Source of the DNA: Takakia lepidozioides
Lineage: Eukaryota > Streptophyta > Takakiopsida > Takakiales > Takakiaceae
NCBI GenBank assembly: GCA_030704615.1
Contig: CM060731.1
Coordinates: 49,228,001 to 49,292,000, forward strand
DNA: 64,000 bases
Direction: 5' to 3'
Shown here: piece after piece, positions 22,601 to 35,249 of the stretch
How the letters are laid out: each line of letters opens with the position of its first letter
Position numbering within the stretch: the stretch's first letter is position 1
Notes under the pieces: model-generated
What the model was told of the DNA's origin: nothing
The model's input: the letters and a program-made list of their open reading frames with translations, nothing else
Databases searched by the model: none
Translations under genes and position numbers: made by a program

Positions 22601-25060
22601 CCTTTCGGATACGCCAAAGTTGTGGGGTGTCTACACATCAGACTACGGAAAGTCGGCCTGAAAATCAGTTCCATTTGTGCACTACCAACAACTATGCGAC
22701 TGCAGGGAACTGTGTGTTCGATGTACGGGCTGGGATATGGATCATTCTAGATAACACAAGGTTGTACCTCTACTCTAGCCCTGATACGGCAACAAATCCT
22801 ACACTAACAGACACACTTCGTCTCAACAAGGGCACACAAGTAAGATGCATAGCTTTTCTCTAAATGTGTTGACATCATTGCAGGGTACACAACTACTGCG
22901 GTGACAGGCCTGTGGCCCTCTCTGGTGAAGTCAGTAGTTCTGATCAACACAGCTGGACGAGTTGTCCCCAGCTACAGCTCCCTTACATACAAGAAGGTAT
23001 CATTTGTCTGTCCTCTTGCACTTTGTGTCTTCCAAGTAATGGAAATAGTTCAGAGTGATATGGGCGGATGTGCACACACTAGGAATGAGGCAAGGTGGAA
23101 GACACAAATACACATGAAACGTGGAGAGCAGGAACACTGGAACTCAGGGACGGAAATGACGTTGTGCTTAAACATTTGATTATGCAAGGGGGAAAGGGGT
23201 ATACACATCCTTATGCAAAACAAAGAGAGAAGGGACACAGGAGTTGAGGCATGTAAATATGTATGCTGATCTCATTGCATTGTGCTAATAATGAATTGCG
23301 CAGCCAAGGGAGAAATCGGCTATAGCAAAGGGGGGTGCGCAGCTGCTCCTATTCTACTTGCAGAACCTCAGCAACAGAATGCTGGAAAAATGCTACCCTA
23401 TTGTACCCTCTTGACCCCTTTCTCCCGTGATAGCTGAAGCAAAATACCCAAGGGATTCTACTTAAGTAAATACCTATGTTGTTCTACTTTGATGGAAATT
23501 CTGTTCCAGATATGTACAAAAGTGTCTTAGTTTGCTGAAATGTCAAGATATCTCCTACAGCTGTGCCCTAAGGACACTAGCAATGGCAACGGTAATTTTT
23601 TGTTAATTTCCGGTGACCTTAAAAGTTGTTCATAATTGTGTGAACCTTTTATCTGGTGAATGTACTGGTGTTTAACGTGTACTTTCTTTACTAGCTAATC
23701 ATCTACTCTCATGGTCCTGCTTTCGTGAGTGACTGTATTATCAACATTTTTGGATAGAGTAAATGATGGGGTCTAAAAGGGAGAGGGTATTAAAATTGGA
23801 TTGTTTGTGTGAAAGCAGAAAACTTCGAGGGTGGATGATTGGCTACTGTCGGAAGTGATGCGTGCTGTATCCTCTTACTGCTATTAGCCCTTTTGTCTTG
23901 TTATTTGGCATTCAAATGTACATGACCTTGCACTGGTTCTACACTGCGGCTGGTTTGGTCAAGAGGTGATCTGAATGGCCTGCAGTGCTTTCTTGTGGGG
24001 CTCATCATGACCTTGACACGGCTTAGTCATATGACCCTGGCTCCACAGCAGTGTTGGAGAGTATTTTTCACTTGCAGCCTCCGTTACCGTTGAACTTTTT
24101 CCTGGACCGCTATGACGGGAGGGTGCTGGTCATTCAGGTATGCCCCAGTTCTTTATATGCTTTGTGTTGCAAGAATCGTTGCAATGTAATACAAAAAGGT
24201 TAGATATACTCAGTGCTTGGTTTTCTGTTTACTGGTGTTTGCGGTTGGTGGTCAGTATATTAATACTAAACAAGTCCAAACCTACCTTAGTTTTGACTGA
24301 CTCCTCATAGCTTGCTGTCTTTCTTTCTCTCCTCCCAAAGATGATGTCAAGGCTTCAATTCAGTGTGAACAATTGTGACATCTTCTCCTCACAAGACACT
24401 TAATTATGCAGGGCATGAGAGATCCTTTGAGTGATTCAGCAAAGAGAGGCGCCATGCTGCAAGCTCACTGCTCCAATGTCACCATCCAGTACCTCGATGC
24501 TGGTGTGTTTCTATTCCTCCTTTCTGCCACTAGGTCTCCGTAACTGACTCTGGTAGTCCATGCATGTGCATACACCTTTTCTAAAGGGGAAATGGAGCCG
24601 TTCCTTATTGTCCATTTACATCCAACAAACCTCAGTGCACCTAACAGAGTCTGATGATGTATAATCAGAAGCTCCTCGCCCCTCGTCTTCTCCAGCCTTA
24701 TTGATAAAGGAGTGATTTATGTTGTCATTGGCAAACATAATGGAGGAAAACACCAACCCCTAAAAATTATGCAGAAACAAATGCAGTCACCTCTTTCCAC
24801 CCGGTTGCTCAACACCAGTGAATGCAAATGCAGGTCACTGTCCCCATGATGAGCTGCCCAATGAAGTGAATGACTTGATGCATGACTGGATGCGGAGCTT
24901 AGGTGGAGAGCTGCCTATGATCACCTCTGACCCTATCTCTAGTGAGGTACAAAAGGATGGAGATGAAGACACTGGACCTGCAGATGCTGCCGACATCATC
25001 AAAGCAGAGATCCAACTTACTGCCTCAGACTTATTGCCCCATTTCAACAAGAAGAATTAG
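13610..25060 (+). CDS. Photolyase N-terminal domain fused to alpha/beta hydrolase, plastid-type
   Basis: Fourteen exons, all in phase: 13610-14195, 18875-19008, 19438-19587, 20082-20196, 20464-20842, 21328-21541, 21714-21806, 22245-22500, 22884-22996, 23304-23402, 23819-23866, 24027-24137, 24412-24502, 24834-25060 (871 residues). About 150 N-terminal residues look like a plastid transit region. The cryptochrome/photolyase Rossmann domain follows (VAIVWFKQDLRIDDHLGL, LFIFDPYIYAG, LVVQRGRTDDIL). The flavin-binding helical domain is absent. The C-terminal half is an alpha/beta hydrolase: oxyanion VHGFGAF, nucleophile elbow GNSIGG, acid region GMRDP, catalytic His in GHCPHDE. This architecture is known as a conserved but poorly characterised plant gene (annotated DNA photolyase in Arabidopsis). 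Without the FAD domain, repair activity is unlikely; hydrolysis of an unknown ester is inferred. Exon 8 uses an AAG acceptor. Intron 1 (4.7 kb) holds a LINE. Confidence 0.92.
15326..16972 (-). pseudogene. LINE-A reverse transcriptase
   Basis: Open frame of 548 codons with the order of a non-LTR reverse transcriptase: GYKAGGPDGIVNELIK, NYRGITLLNAVGK, AGFRQNRGCVDHI, LFLDVKKAYDTVW, AQGCTLSPLLFN and the catalytic FADDFAG (about 15817-15830). The upstream part of the ORF is joined by a frameshift near 16965, and the C-terminal part (14485-15345, zinc motif) by another near 15345. The catalytic residues are intact; the frame is not. Confidence 0.88.
17497..18660 (-). pseudogene. LINE-A N-terminal repeats and endonuclease
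   Basis: Open frame of 387 codons. It begins MGRSRKTT, then has three tandem repeats of about 47 residues sharing GTLNGLPILKVYTRR (DNA about 18150-18560, minus strand). From about residue 195 it is an APE-type endonuclease: LATFNFSGL, the acidic GQETWE, GCVYMPTEG and GDFNAWVG. The frame is closed by a TAG at 17497, after which the same frame resumes with the missing end of the nuclease (SIVDYII, GTSDHFLGW at 17.30-17.45 kb). In a living element this nicks target DNA. Confidence 0.85.
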
Positions 25061-25751
25061 AGTCACACAGGGGGGTGATGGTAGTTTGGATTTCAAATTT
25101 AATGTCACACATATATTGATCTAAAATTGATGTTGTGGTCACCAGCTTGCTGGAGTAGTAAGCTTCTCAAGGAAAATTCCAATTCAGTCAGAGTAACTCC
25201 TTTGATAATTCCACACTTCGTACAAGGAACTGGTTGTCTTGTATAATATCTAACTGTGCTACTTGGATATAAATTCTGTGGTTGCTCTTGTGAAGGTGGG
25301 GTGCAATACTGCTGTTTTTAGCCAGTCTCATGTATAGAAATCGCTTGGCTTGCTTGCTTGCATCCACACTCAGCAGTAGTCGTCTACTCACACATCAACA
25401 GCAACACACTGCACTGGATTAGTCCCCTGAAATTAGTTGAAAATGCAGACACGGAGTTTTGTGGTGCAGTCACACATTCAAAGACAAAATAACTTTGGGG
25501 ATTCTGGCCCCCCCAAATCACAAGCATTTGGGTTGCCTGCTCAATGGATGATGTATACAGGAAAATACCACAGCCCACTGTAGAGCTTTACAGGGAGAGT
25601 GAACTGTCTGGGGATCTTCATTGAACTAGCCTACTTTTAGCATGAAAACCCTATAAGAACTAAGAACCGTTTTAGGGTTTAAGGGACTTGTAATGAGTGT
25701 GTAGGGGTATGTACACACTCTTCTGTCTGTGCCCTTGCTTGGGTTCTGGCC
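25061..25751. other. Intergenic spacer before the MPP beta gene
   Basis: Spacer between the stop of the photolyase-like/hydrolase gene and the MPP start codon, two genes in the same direction. It should hold the 3' untranslated region of the first and the promoter of the second. No other gene seen. Confidence 0.5.
25652..25657 (+). promoter_or_regulatory. TATA-like element of the MPP beta gene
   Basis: The sequence CCCTATAAGAAC lies about 95 bases before the start codon at 25752, a suitable distance for a short leader. Only the motif and spacing support it. Confidence 0.35.
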
Positions 25752-28700
25752 ATGGCGGGTAGATTACTCCATGGGGCCGTGCGTGGAGGTAGGCGCACAT
25801 GGCTCGCAAGAGCACGCCATGGCCAAGCTCTAGCAGTGCCCGATGAGAGATTCCAGCGGTACAACTCGCCAGTGCCCAGCAGCGTAGACCACTCTCAAGT
25901 CCTGTCCACCCCTGAGACAAGAGTGACAACGTTGCCCAATGGCCTGCGCGTGGCCAGTGAGTCTAAATTGTCGGCAGAGACAGCCACTGTGGGTGTTTGG
26001 ATTGATGCTGGCAGCCGCTTCGAAACGTCCACCACAAATGGTACCGCACATTTCCTGGAGCACATGATTTTCAAGGGGACCAAGAGGCGGAACATGTGGC
26101 GTCTGGAAGAGGAGATTGAAAACATGGGTGGTCATCTCAATGCATACACTTCACGCGAGCAGACTACGTACTATGCCAAAGTGTTGAAAAAGGACGTACC
26201 AGCTGCTGTGGACATTTTGGCGGATATTCTGCAAAACTCTTCCTTTGAAAAGGATCGCATCGAGCGGGAGCGCAGTGTGATTTTGCGGGAAATGGAAGAG
26301 GTAAATCACATTCGCGATCAGAGTTGAACGAGAGAATCAGTTATGAGGGTTTGGAAAGATAATTTGGTGCATGGCGACTGATTGGACCCAGATCCATCTG
26401 ACGTGGAAGGTTTCCTCAGCTCAGGCCATAGTGCAGCAAATAGCTCGGTTCTCTTATTGACGAAACCCTTTTTCATGTACAGGCTACAATTATGGTGTTA
26501 TCACTGTTGTCAAAAAAGATTTAGAGGCCTGGATGCAGTTATGGAGCAGCTAAGCAGATGCTTTTGCAGATGAGGCCAAAGATAAAGATGAAGATTGTAA
26601 AATTGGCAATTCAAGATGCAGTTTACAAGGGAATATTGGTAGCAAGTCTGAACTCTTTGTATACAGGGGATTCATCTGGGGAAGGGGTTTAGTTTTAAGG
26701 GTTAGTGAAGTTGAACCAATATGAAGGCCTACTGTGTCATGGATGTCCTGCATCTGGAGGAAAGCTCTTATTAGTGACTCATTAAAATCGGGTTGACGAA
26801 AGGGGATGGCAGGTGGAAGGCCAGGTGCAGGAGGTGATGTTTGACCATTTGCATGCTACTGCATTTCAGCACAGTGCGCTGGGCCGCACCATATTAGGTC
26901 CTGCAGAAAACATTCGCTCCATTACCAAGGCCAATTTGAGGGACTATATCACCACTCACTACACAGGTCCTCGAATGGTAATTGATTCCCCCCCCCCCTC
27001 CAAAATAAACCTCACCCAGGTCAGCGTCTTGCATCTTTCCAAGTGATAAAAATCATTGTAGCTGGAGATTATCATCCAGCATATTAAAGAAGATATCTGA
27101 GGAATCAATTATTCCATTTACCAGTTATATCCGCCTCAAGGTTTTGACTGAGCATTTAACAGAATATTTGGTGTCTGGGTGCGTCACCCGTGCTTCCTTG
27201 TAGTTGTAGTTACAAGTATTGTAGGGCCTGCAGGTGGTTGCTGCTGCAGGCGCAGTGCATCATGATGATCTCGTCTCATTGGTAGAAAGGTCCTTCCGAG
27301 CACTCTCAACGGACCCAACCACGGCTGCGCAGCTTGTAGAGAAAGAGCCAGCTGTTTTCACAGGATCAGATGTGAGTAGTGTTGCTGAAATCTAATACTT
27401 TGTCTCAAAAGTGGAGGGTTGAAATGTTGTACTGTCCTCTAGTTTTATTCTGAACATATGTTCACTGTTTCATGGTTGCAGTAATGCACTGGTGGTTGTA
27501 TGCTTTCTTGACTTGTATTCCGTTGCTTGAATCATTTGGTGCTTTGGTCTGGAGTTCACCGATTGGACTGTTTGTGGAAGCAATGATCAACCTTTGGGCT
27601 TTTGCTTACAGAATTCTTGGAGACCTCCAGTTTGATGTCTGTTTTTCTGCTTGTGTCTGAATGGAATGTTAGGTCCGTCTTCAGAACGATGATACACCAT
27701 TGGCCCACTTCGCAGTAGCAGTGAAGGGTGCAGCATGGACAGATCCAGACTCCATTGCCTTGATGGTCATGCAGACAATGATGGGGGCCTGGAACAAGAA
27801 CAGTTATTCTGGCAAGGGGTAACATCACTGTCTGTACCTTATGACTGGTATGAATGGCTGCATTTGCGCAAGTGGTCAACATAATGTCTCGGTCTGTAAG
27901 GGGTTTTGGTTCGGTGTCTCAATTTTTTTGTGGACTTCACTTGAACCTCTCTAAGGTGAGTGATTGAGTATGTTCTAATTTGTTAGGGTGGGGGGTACTT
28001 GTATACACTGACTAAAAGGTGGATCATATCAAATATGCAGGTCAGAGCTGGCTCAGAAGCTTGGAGCAAATGATTTGGCAGAGAGTGTTATGGCATTTAA
28101 CACAAACTACAGCGATACAGGACTTTTTGGTGTCTATGCAGTGGCCAAGGTAGGTTCTGTGCTATGTGGGAACAAGCTTTGGTCCTTATTTCAGTTCTGG
28201 TGTCACTTGTCATGCAGAGCCATCTGTATTGGGGTTTTGAGTCATTTCTTTCCACCAACATCTTGGAAATTAGTGGGAACAACAGCCTTTTCACACATTA
28301 ACTTCACATGAGGCCATCTGTCCGTGGAGGGCGTATGAGGGCTCTTGTGAGACGAATATGTGGTAGTATCCAGGGCAGGTTGAGCAACCTACAATGATGA
28401 CAAGAGTGACATAACATCCGTTCTTCCGCTCAATAAGGAATGCATGGTTTGAGATGCTTATGAACTGGACTTGTCATCTCTACCTTTCAGAATAGGCAAT
28501 AATCTAGGGCCCTGACAACAGCACCTGTATTTTGCTGTCTGTATATTATCCTGTAGTCATTGATGTCCATCTTGCACTGTGGTTCTATCGTTACAGCATT
28601 GCCATTTTCGTATTCTACTTGTGGATGAAGTTCAAAGAAAAGGTTGTGATGTTACCCTCCATTTGCAGCCAGATAAGCTTGATGATTTATCGTATTGCAT

Positions 28701-30213
28701 AATGCACGAGTTTGCAAGATTGATCTACCGTGTGGATGGAGATGATGTGGCTCGCGCTCGGAATCAGGTACTTTCTCTCCATCACAGGCATGGATGGGGA
28801 TTTGGCAATATTGAAGCAGTGGTTACTTAATGGAAGAGAGACCAACAGGTTGAGGGTTTCTCGACAGTGTAGTGCTGATGTGCCATGTTTCCTGATTCAC
28901 CAAAGCGTTTGGTATAAAAGCAGCTGTCAGGGTATGTCTACTAGAGTCTTTTGGTCACTACTTATCACCATCACTCTTTTGAATAACCCTTTAGCTGCTG
29001 GTCTGGTTTCCATCTTGGAGGCACCATTATAATATTGCCAAATCCTGGTGGTAAGAGGCTTCTATTCTGCTAGCATGAGTATTAAACTATTGTCGGGACA
29101 ATATGGTTAACCTCAAAATGTCCATGAGTTGGTACATTTGTCTCTTTTCTAATTTGCAGTGCGTTGCAGTTGAAATCATGTCTGCTCCTACATTTGGATG
29201 GCACAAGTCCTGTTGCTGAAGACATTGGCCGTCAGGTGAGCTACAAGATTTCTTCCATATGCAGATGTGCTGTAATGGATTTGATTGCTACCCTATTCCC
29301 ATCTTCAACAGCTTTGTCCATTTTGTCTGCAATATGTCAGACTAGACATGCCTGAAGTACTAAATTAGGAGTTCCAAACATGGAAGAATTTCGCTCTGTT
29401 CTCTGCTTCTGTTCGCATTCAGAAGTTGATTTGGCTCCAGTTGTGCAAGAGCTACTTGTTCTCCACAGGGCACCAAATCTCTCCAGGAGCATACGGTCCT
29501 ATTAAAGCTGCTATTTCCCGTTGTGGGTTCAGTCTAGTTTCCATATTGGCTCCAAACGTCTTCAGAAGCACAGAATGCAGTTGGGTCATGCTCGACATCT
29601 ACACATTTTTAAAAAGTCGGTTGTCAAAGATTTGACATTATGCTTGTTTACACTCATCAGATTTTGACGTATGGGCGGCGTATTCCGCTTGCTGAGCTGT
29701 TTGCACGGATTGATGCGGTGGATGTGGCTACTGTGAAGCGAGTTGCCAGCTGCTATATCTATGATAAGGTTAGTGACTGCTCTGTTTGCAGAGTGAAATT
29801 AGCAATTTCTCTCGCAAGGTCAAATACGTGGTGCACTTCACTTTGAAATTCTTTTGGAAGTGCTTGATGCCCTGATCAATGAATGCCAGGTCTTCATTAA
29901 AACCCATTTTACACCCAAGACATTCAGTTTGCAATAAGCTGATGTGTACCTCAACACCTGGCTGAGGTAGTCTTGTAATATCTAGTACCCTCTTATTCTT
30001 TTATGGTGGGCATCTAAAGAAACCAACCTGGATAGGCTGAGTATGTTAAAATATCTTTACCCGACCAACACTCGTCACAATGTCACTGTGGACATGGATT
30101 AACCACAGGCATTGGGTGGTTGCTAGGATGTCACAATAGCGGCGATGGGGCCTATACAGCTTCTACCAGACTACAATTGGTTCCGGCGGCGTACCTATTG
30201 GAACCGTTATTGA
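25752..30213 (+). CDS. Mitochondrial processing peptidase beta subunit
   Basis: Nine exons, all phases consistent: 25752-26300, 26813-26977, 27234-27371, 27673-27818, 28041-28149, 28669-28767, 29170-29235, 29661-29768, 30127-30213 (488 residues). The first 40 residues are Arg-rich and amphipathic like a mitochondrial presequence. The M16 inverse zinc-binding site HFLEH is in [14 protein letters not shown], with the distal Glu region in [21 protein letters not shown]. Later blocks are [10 protein letters not shown], the Gly-rich MGAWNKNS, and the C-terminal end [15 protein letters not shown]. The enzyme removes presequences from imported precursors together with the alpha subunit. In plants it is part of complex III (cytochrome bc1) in the inner membrane. 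Length is normal. Intron 2 contains a poly-C tract (26988 onwards). Confidence 0.95.
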
Positions 30214-30677
30214 GTACCTTGCAAAGCTATGACAATTTGCAAATTGGTGTGGGCCTACCCTCCACTTTGCAGGGGAATAGTGCTCACCAGCAAATGGGGG
30301 ACGCCAATGTAACTTGGTTTGTTTTCTTTTCTTGCCCCTTCTATGTGAGCAATGCCACATCACACAAAATTGATCATGACAGCAAGTTCATGGCTAAATT
30401 CAACAGCATAGGGAATCATGGACTATATTAAAGTTAAGATAGTTTCAAGTCACTTATTCCCTCTAGATATGTGGGTATTTATACAACTAACATCCCCAAC
30501 ATATATGAATGCCCAATACATTTCCATCACCAATGGGGTCTTTACTACTATTGCTTACTTTGTTCATATGCTGTGTTCAATTTGATAAGCAGGGTAATCT
30601 CCTGCACTCAATTGTGCTGGGGGCATTTCCAATAAACAAATTTCACAAATTTAAAAAACTAAACGGGAAAAAAGCAC
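30214..30677. terminator. Convergent 3' ends of two genes
   Basis: Only 464 bases separate the stop codon of the MPP beta gene (plus) from that of the Rossmann-fold gene (minus). Both 3' untranslated regions and poly(A) sites must lie here and may overlap. No separate gene seen. Confidence 0.5.
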
Positions 30678-33600
30678 CTACAAAACCACTGTGCCGTCTT
30701 TGAGATTACTGAAGACAGCTTTCCAATCTTCAATCTTCTCTTTGCCATTAATGACCTGCCACAGTTAGGAGCTTTAATTAAAAATGCTCTTAATATCATG
30801 GCAAGCTGCCAAACTTAACCTGCCTATATCTCACCCACTATTTTTGGTACCTTGATATCATTTCATCTGAACCTTTTGAGAAGAATGGGCAACATGATTA
30901 GCTGGGCATACCAAAAAGGAAAGAATCTAGGAAAGGAAGGACATGCCACAACGATGTTAGTCGTTTGTGACAAATAAGACAATGGCATGTGCGGACTAAA
31001 TACTTTGAAATGTTAAGACGCAAGTCATTGGAATCGTCTTAATGAGTAGAAGTTAAGCATACCTCAAAGACATGTGCCTTCAGAGGTGGGGCATCAAGTG
31101 CGTGCACACAGATGGTAGCAGCGTCTTCTCGGCTGATGCTTCCACTCGCTGCACCATCCTGCATCCAAGAGTTTGCATCCAATGATGTGGTATTTGATAT
31201 ACATCAAAACAGAAAAACACGGCCTGCCATCCTGCATCCTCATCTGACACAAGGAGTGGATATTTGAAGAGACCAGGACTACTGGGAACAATGGCTGTAT
31301 TGACTGGAGGCTATTTTGAGGTCACAGAGCGCAAGGCAGCTGGCAGTGATGCCCACTTGAGCCACTGAGGTATGTGGGTGCACCGTCTGCATGAGATGAC
31401 AGGACACAGCACACAGTCGTCTCAAATTTCCTAATTAATGGCTGGTGGTGGCTTCAGCTCTCTGGGGTGCCCCACAGCCAAACCCCTGCCTTGCATGGAT
31501 AGTACTATCCCCTGGTTAGTCCTCTCAACTTTTCAGGAGTGTTTCTCAAGTTTGGTAAGCACCCTGCCCCATATCTAATCCCTGCCTTCGAAAGAGAGCT
31601 GCATTTCTCCTCTGTGACAGACTAAAGCTTATATTCGACATTGATCTATGTGGCCCATGTGCACAAGACACAACAGAGATATGCAAGCCAGGCACTTGAC
31701 CAACCTGCACGAAGTCAAAACCTAGTTTACCACCCGGCTCGTCACGGAGGGTTCCTGGCCGAACAATGGTATATGGAACTCCAGAGCTGGCTATGGCTGC
31801 CTCATCTTGCTCAGCCTGGTTACGAGCGCTCCCATTGAAAAGTGCCGCAATACCTCCCTCATTCCTGTACACAGCCAACTGCACACTTTCAGTCACTCCA
31901 TAGGCTTCATCTTTGTCTTGCAATACCTGCCTTGCGTCTGCTTCTATCAATGTTTCCACCCTACCTCCCATTAGTTCCACTCGCTCTTTTCACTCTCTAA
32001 TGAAATATATGTAGGCCTGTTCATCAGATTTGTGGGAATAAACTGCAGGGACTGCCGCACTTCTCGACCATGGTTAACATCCCAAGATTTATTCAGATGC
32101 AGGGTGTGAAACACACCCATATCCTCAAGAGGGAGATGACGCCAACCAAAGTTAGCATAAACAGAAAAACAGTATCTTTTTCCATTTGGATGTTACATAA
32201 TAAAATTGACACTTCCCAGAACTTCTGAGAAGGTGTACCTGAGACAGGAACACAATGTGGTCGAGGCCTTCCACAACTGTACTTTCTGCTAGCAAGCCCA
32301 CCTGTGAGGCATAGGCACTTTGTTATGTGTGGTCAGAGAGTGAAAGGAAGAAAGAAAAAGAGTATATCTCCACAGAAACAGATAGTGTCCTAGTTTGCCG
32401 TAGCCTTGTGGCCACACACCCGGCCCTCACGGTGAGCGCAAGAAGAGGAAACAGACACTACCTTTGTGAGGGGCTCACTCCAGTAGTGGGCCTTACAGTG
32501 GCCCAAACAACTGGTTCGGGCTTTCCAGATTTCCTCTAGAAAGCCCTTCACACAATCTGCTATGTGTGAGCTGCCCAGCAATTAGACCCCAACAGGACCA
32601 GGGCTTTAGGCTCAACCTTGAGATTTTGAACATTGGTGAAAAGAGGTGCATGGAGGTCCTGAAGAGGGTCACTCTCTGATAGAATACCCTGTATTGTATC
32701 AGAAAATGCATATTGTCCCAACAAAGAATGTACTCATAAGACTTTTGTTTGTTTGACCCAACAAAGAGAGAGAAAAAACAAGGAAAGAATGAAAGGGTTG
32801 GATAGAGAGGCCTACCTTGCTAGGGCAGATGACTGCGCGCACCCCCTGTAATGCTTTCCTCAAGCTGGCTATATCGCTTACATCTCCTTCCACTGGCTGC
32901 CATGATTTTCCCCATTCCCAAGACATGAATGCTGTACTTTCAGCATGAAGAATATCTTGAAGTTTTTTCCTGCTGATGAATTGTGGAACATAACTCATGC
33001 CCAAGCTGTAATGTCACTGAACATACCTTGAGATAACACATACCTCAACATAAGGACCAAAGGCAGCAATGGCTGCCTTGGCATCCCGCACTAGGGCTCG
33101 AACACGTAATCGCTTCAGTATTAGAGCGAGGACCAGCAACTGCATGGTACATCCGGAAAGGAGGACTGAGCATGATTTACATTACACAATGATACAATGC
33201 TAGAACATTTCAGTTTCCTAACAAAAATGTGGTCTCACCCAATACAATCGCTTTGCCTGTTCATCACTATGACTGGATGCACATCTGCATCATTATATAC
33301 TTCTCCAATTGTCTGCACTTCTGCCTGTATCTCTCTCCCTCAATGTATCTTGGTTGCTTCTAATGTCTCCATCGGTTGGTTCTGACCCGATTGATTCATG
33401 AACTGAAATGTTATGCCATCACAACAGAGGCCATAGTGTTCCAGCCATAAATCCTATGGGGTTTTATTGAGACACACTGTTGCCTCCCTGTTCTATTCAA
33501 AAATTGGCGGTGGGGCTGTGAATGTGCTAATCTTATGGTGCCAGTATTACCCTGACTGCTCGTCAAACTGTGCCCCTAGCAAGCACTCTTTGCACACATG

Positions 33601-35096
33601 AGAAAATTAAACGAGATTGTTGTGGTTGAAGACCAGTTCAGACTAGCCATCAAATCAGCTACAGTTGAGCTAAAAGAGTCCGAAATGCTGGTCAAAAGGC
33701 ATTTGTCTGCAAGTCTCACAGAGCTTGGAAGCCTTAAAGCCTTCAACACTCCATGTATGAAGTCAACGCAGAGTAACCATTGGGATCCTTTGAAGATGAA
33801 TAACTCAAGTGTAAGAAAGTTGTACTGTTGCATTGTGTTCCACAACAATAAGCACTACAATTGTCCACTTACGACGTGTTCGTGATTTATAACACTCCCA
33901 ACTAAAATCTGCAGGCAGCTGCTCAGTCACACCCCCCCCCCCCCATACCTGGCCAGTGTCACTATCCGCATCTGTTACCAAGACTGCATCCCGGACACCA
34001 CCCCTCTCCTCATCCTCTTCTTCATCTTCACTCTGCTCTGAAACCACTCTTCTTACAAGCTTTGTCATCATATGGAAAGTTGTAAAGAGTGTTCTGTCTT
34101 CCCCCCCAAATAAAGAAACATGTAGAGACTATTGACATCCTTACGCAAAATTCCCTCAAGCAGCTGGGATATATATTACAAAATCTGGCTAGCAGACTTA
34201 GAGATAAATTGTAACAGTGAAGAAACCACCAGTGAAAGAGAGAACATCATAAGAATTTGCAAGATTTGGCGTTTAAACCTTGAGGTTCTCGATTAAAATC
34301 CTCAACTGCTTATCTATTTCTTTAAATCAAATCAAATGTACATATAATTAAGGACAGTGCCTGCAATGCAAGCATATGATGACTAGGTTGGTAGCACCAC
34401 CTCACCTGCCTTGTCGTCTCCACCATTTCCATCTCTGGGAAGCTGGTCGGTTGCACCATACCATTTCCTTAACTTTGGACCCCCTGCAGGCCAAAATTTA
34501 GTCACCACTGTCAATTTGATCTCACCAATTGTGCATCCAACCCTGACATGAGCTACTACACGCTCTTCATACACGAACATCTCATCAAATATCATCCATA
34601 AATCTCCTCCCTCCCCCTCGACGCCTTTCCAATCGCCCGAGTGTCCTTAATACACGCACTACTGACCCTGCACATGAGCTACTGCAGGAGACCCACATTC
34701 TCTTCATACACGAACATCTCATCAACACATCATCCATAATCCTCCCGACTCTTGTCAATTCGCTACTTGTGTGAACCAAAACCTCCTTAATACACGCGCT
34801 TGAGCATTCAATTTCCGGACAATAGGGAGAGAGGGGTGCACACCCTCAATGTAATCCAGCAACCGATCACCAACTGACATTGAAGGGCGCTTCTCATCCT
34901 TGTCCTTTGAAGCTCGGACAACCTCGGAGCCCCTGTCTTTCCTGTTCCCAGTATTCACCCTTCCCCAATCAAGAACCTCTCTCCGAACAACTCTGAGAAA
35001 ATGTGACGACCCACCAGCCGATGGAGAACGAAGGGCAGAAGAGGGAGGGTGAAGTGGGTTTGGAGCGGAGGTAGAGGCGAGGATAAGGGCAGCCAT
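30678..35096 (-). CDS. Plastid NAD(P)-binding Rossmann-fold protein, NmrA/atypical SDR type
   Basis: Nine exons on the minus strand, phases all consistent: 35096-34844, 34483-34406, 34037-33949, 33139-33044, 32896-32816, 32301-32239, 31878-31705, 31158-31063, 30755-30678 (335 residues). The start MAALILASTS leads a Ser/Ala-rich plastid-type transit sequence; an in-frame upstream start at 35249 is possible. Then come DYIEG + GPKLRKWYGA, an acidic linker, the first strand and loop VLVTDADSDTGQ, RVRALVRDA, GDVSDIASLRKALQGVRAVI, HIVFLSQ, the YRNEGG region, SGVPYTIVRPGTL, SISREDAATICVHAL and VINGKEKIEDW. This is the order of plastid NmrA-like proteins related to Tic62/HCF173-type folds. The substrate is unknown. 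The usual GxxGxxG loop is reduced to a single Gly. An intron contains a LINE fragment. Confidence 0.88.
32390..32760 (-). mobile_element. LINE-A 3' fragment in intron
   Basis: The minus strand resembles the 3' end of LINE-A across two shifted frames (VKGFLEEIWKAR here, VKGFLEDIWKTR there; GHKATAN in both). It continues into the shared non-coding segment with GGCCACAAGGCTACGGCAAAC. It sits between exons 32896-32816 and 32301-32239 of the Rossmann-fold gene, in the same orientation as that gene. The 5' part is missing. Confidence 0.8.
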
Positions 35097-35249
35097 AGCC
35101 GAGGCCTGTGCACTGGAGCCAACTGCAGCCAAGCCTTGTCCCTCCCAAAGGATCTGCCAAACATCCATCTGTGTACCAGTCTTATATCCAGCCAATCCAT
35201 ATTTCATTCGTCCATTATAGTTTCGGCAGGAATCCTTTCCCTCTTGCAT

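Noticed and set aside
22559-22863. Plus-strand frames between two exons of the photolyase-like/hydrolase gene
   Set aside because: They fall in the intron 22501-22883; joining 22500 to 22884 keeps the phase and gives the expected hydrolase sequence.
26978-27046. Continuation of the second MPP exon frame (Ser/Pro and on)
   Set aside because: The donor at 26977 joins in phase to the exon at 27234, which restores the conserved MPP sequence; the continuation is intron with a poly-C tract.
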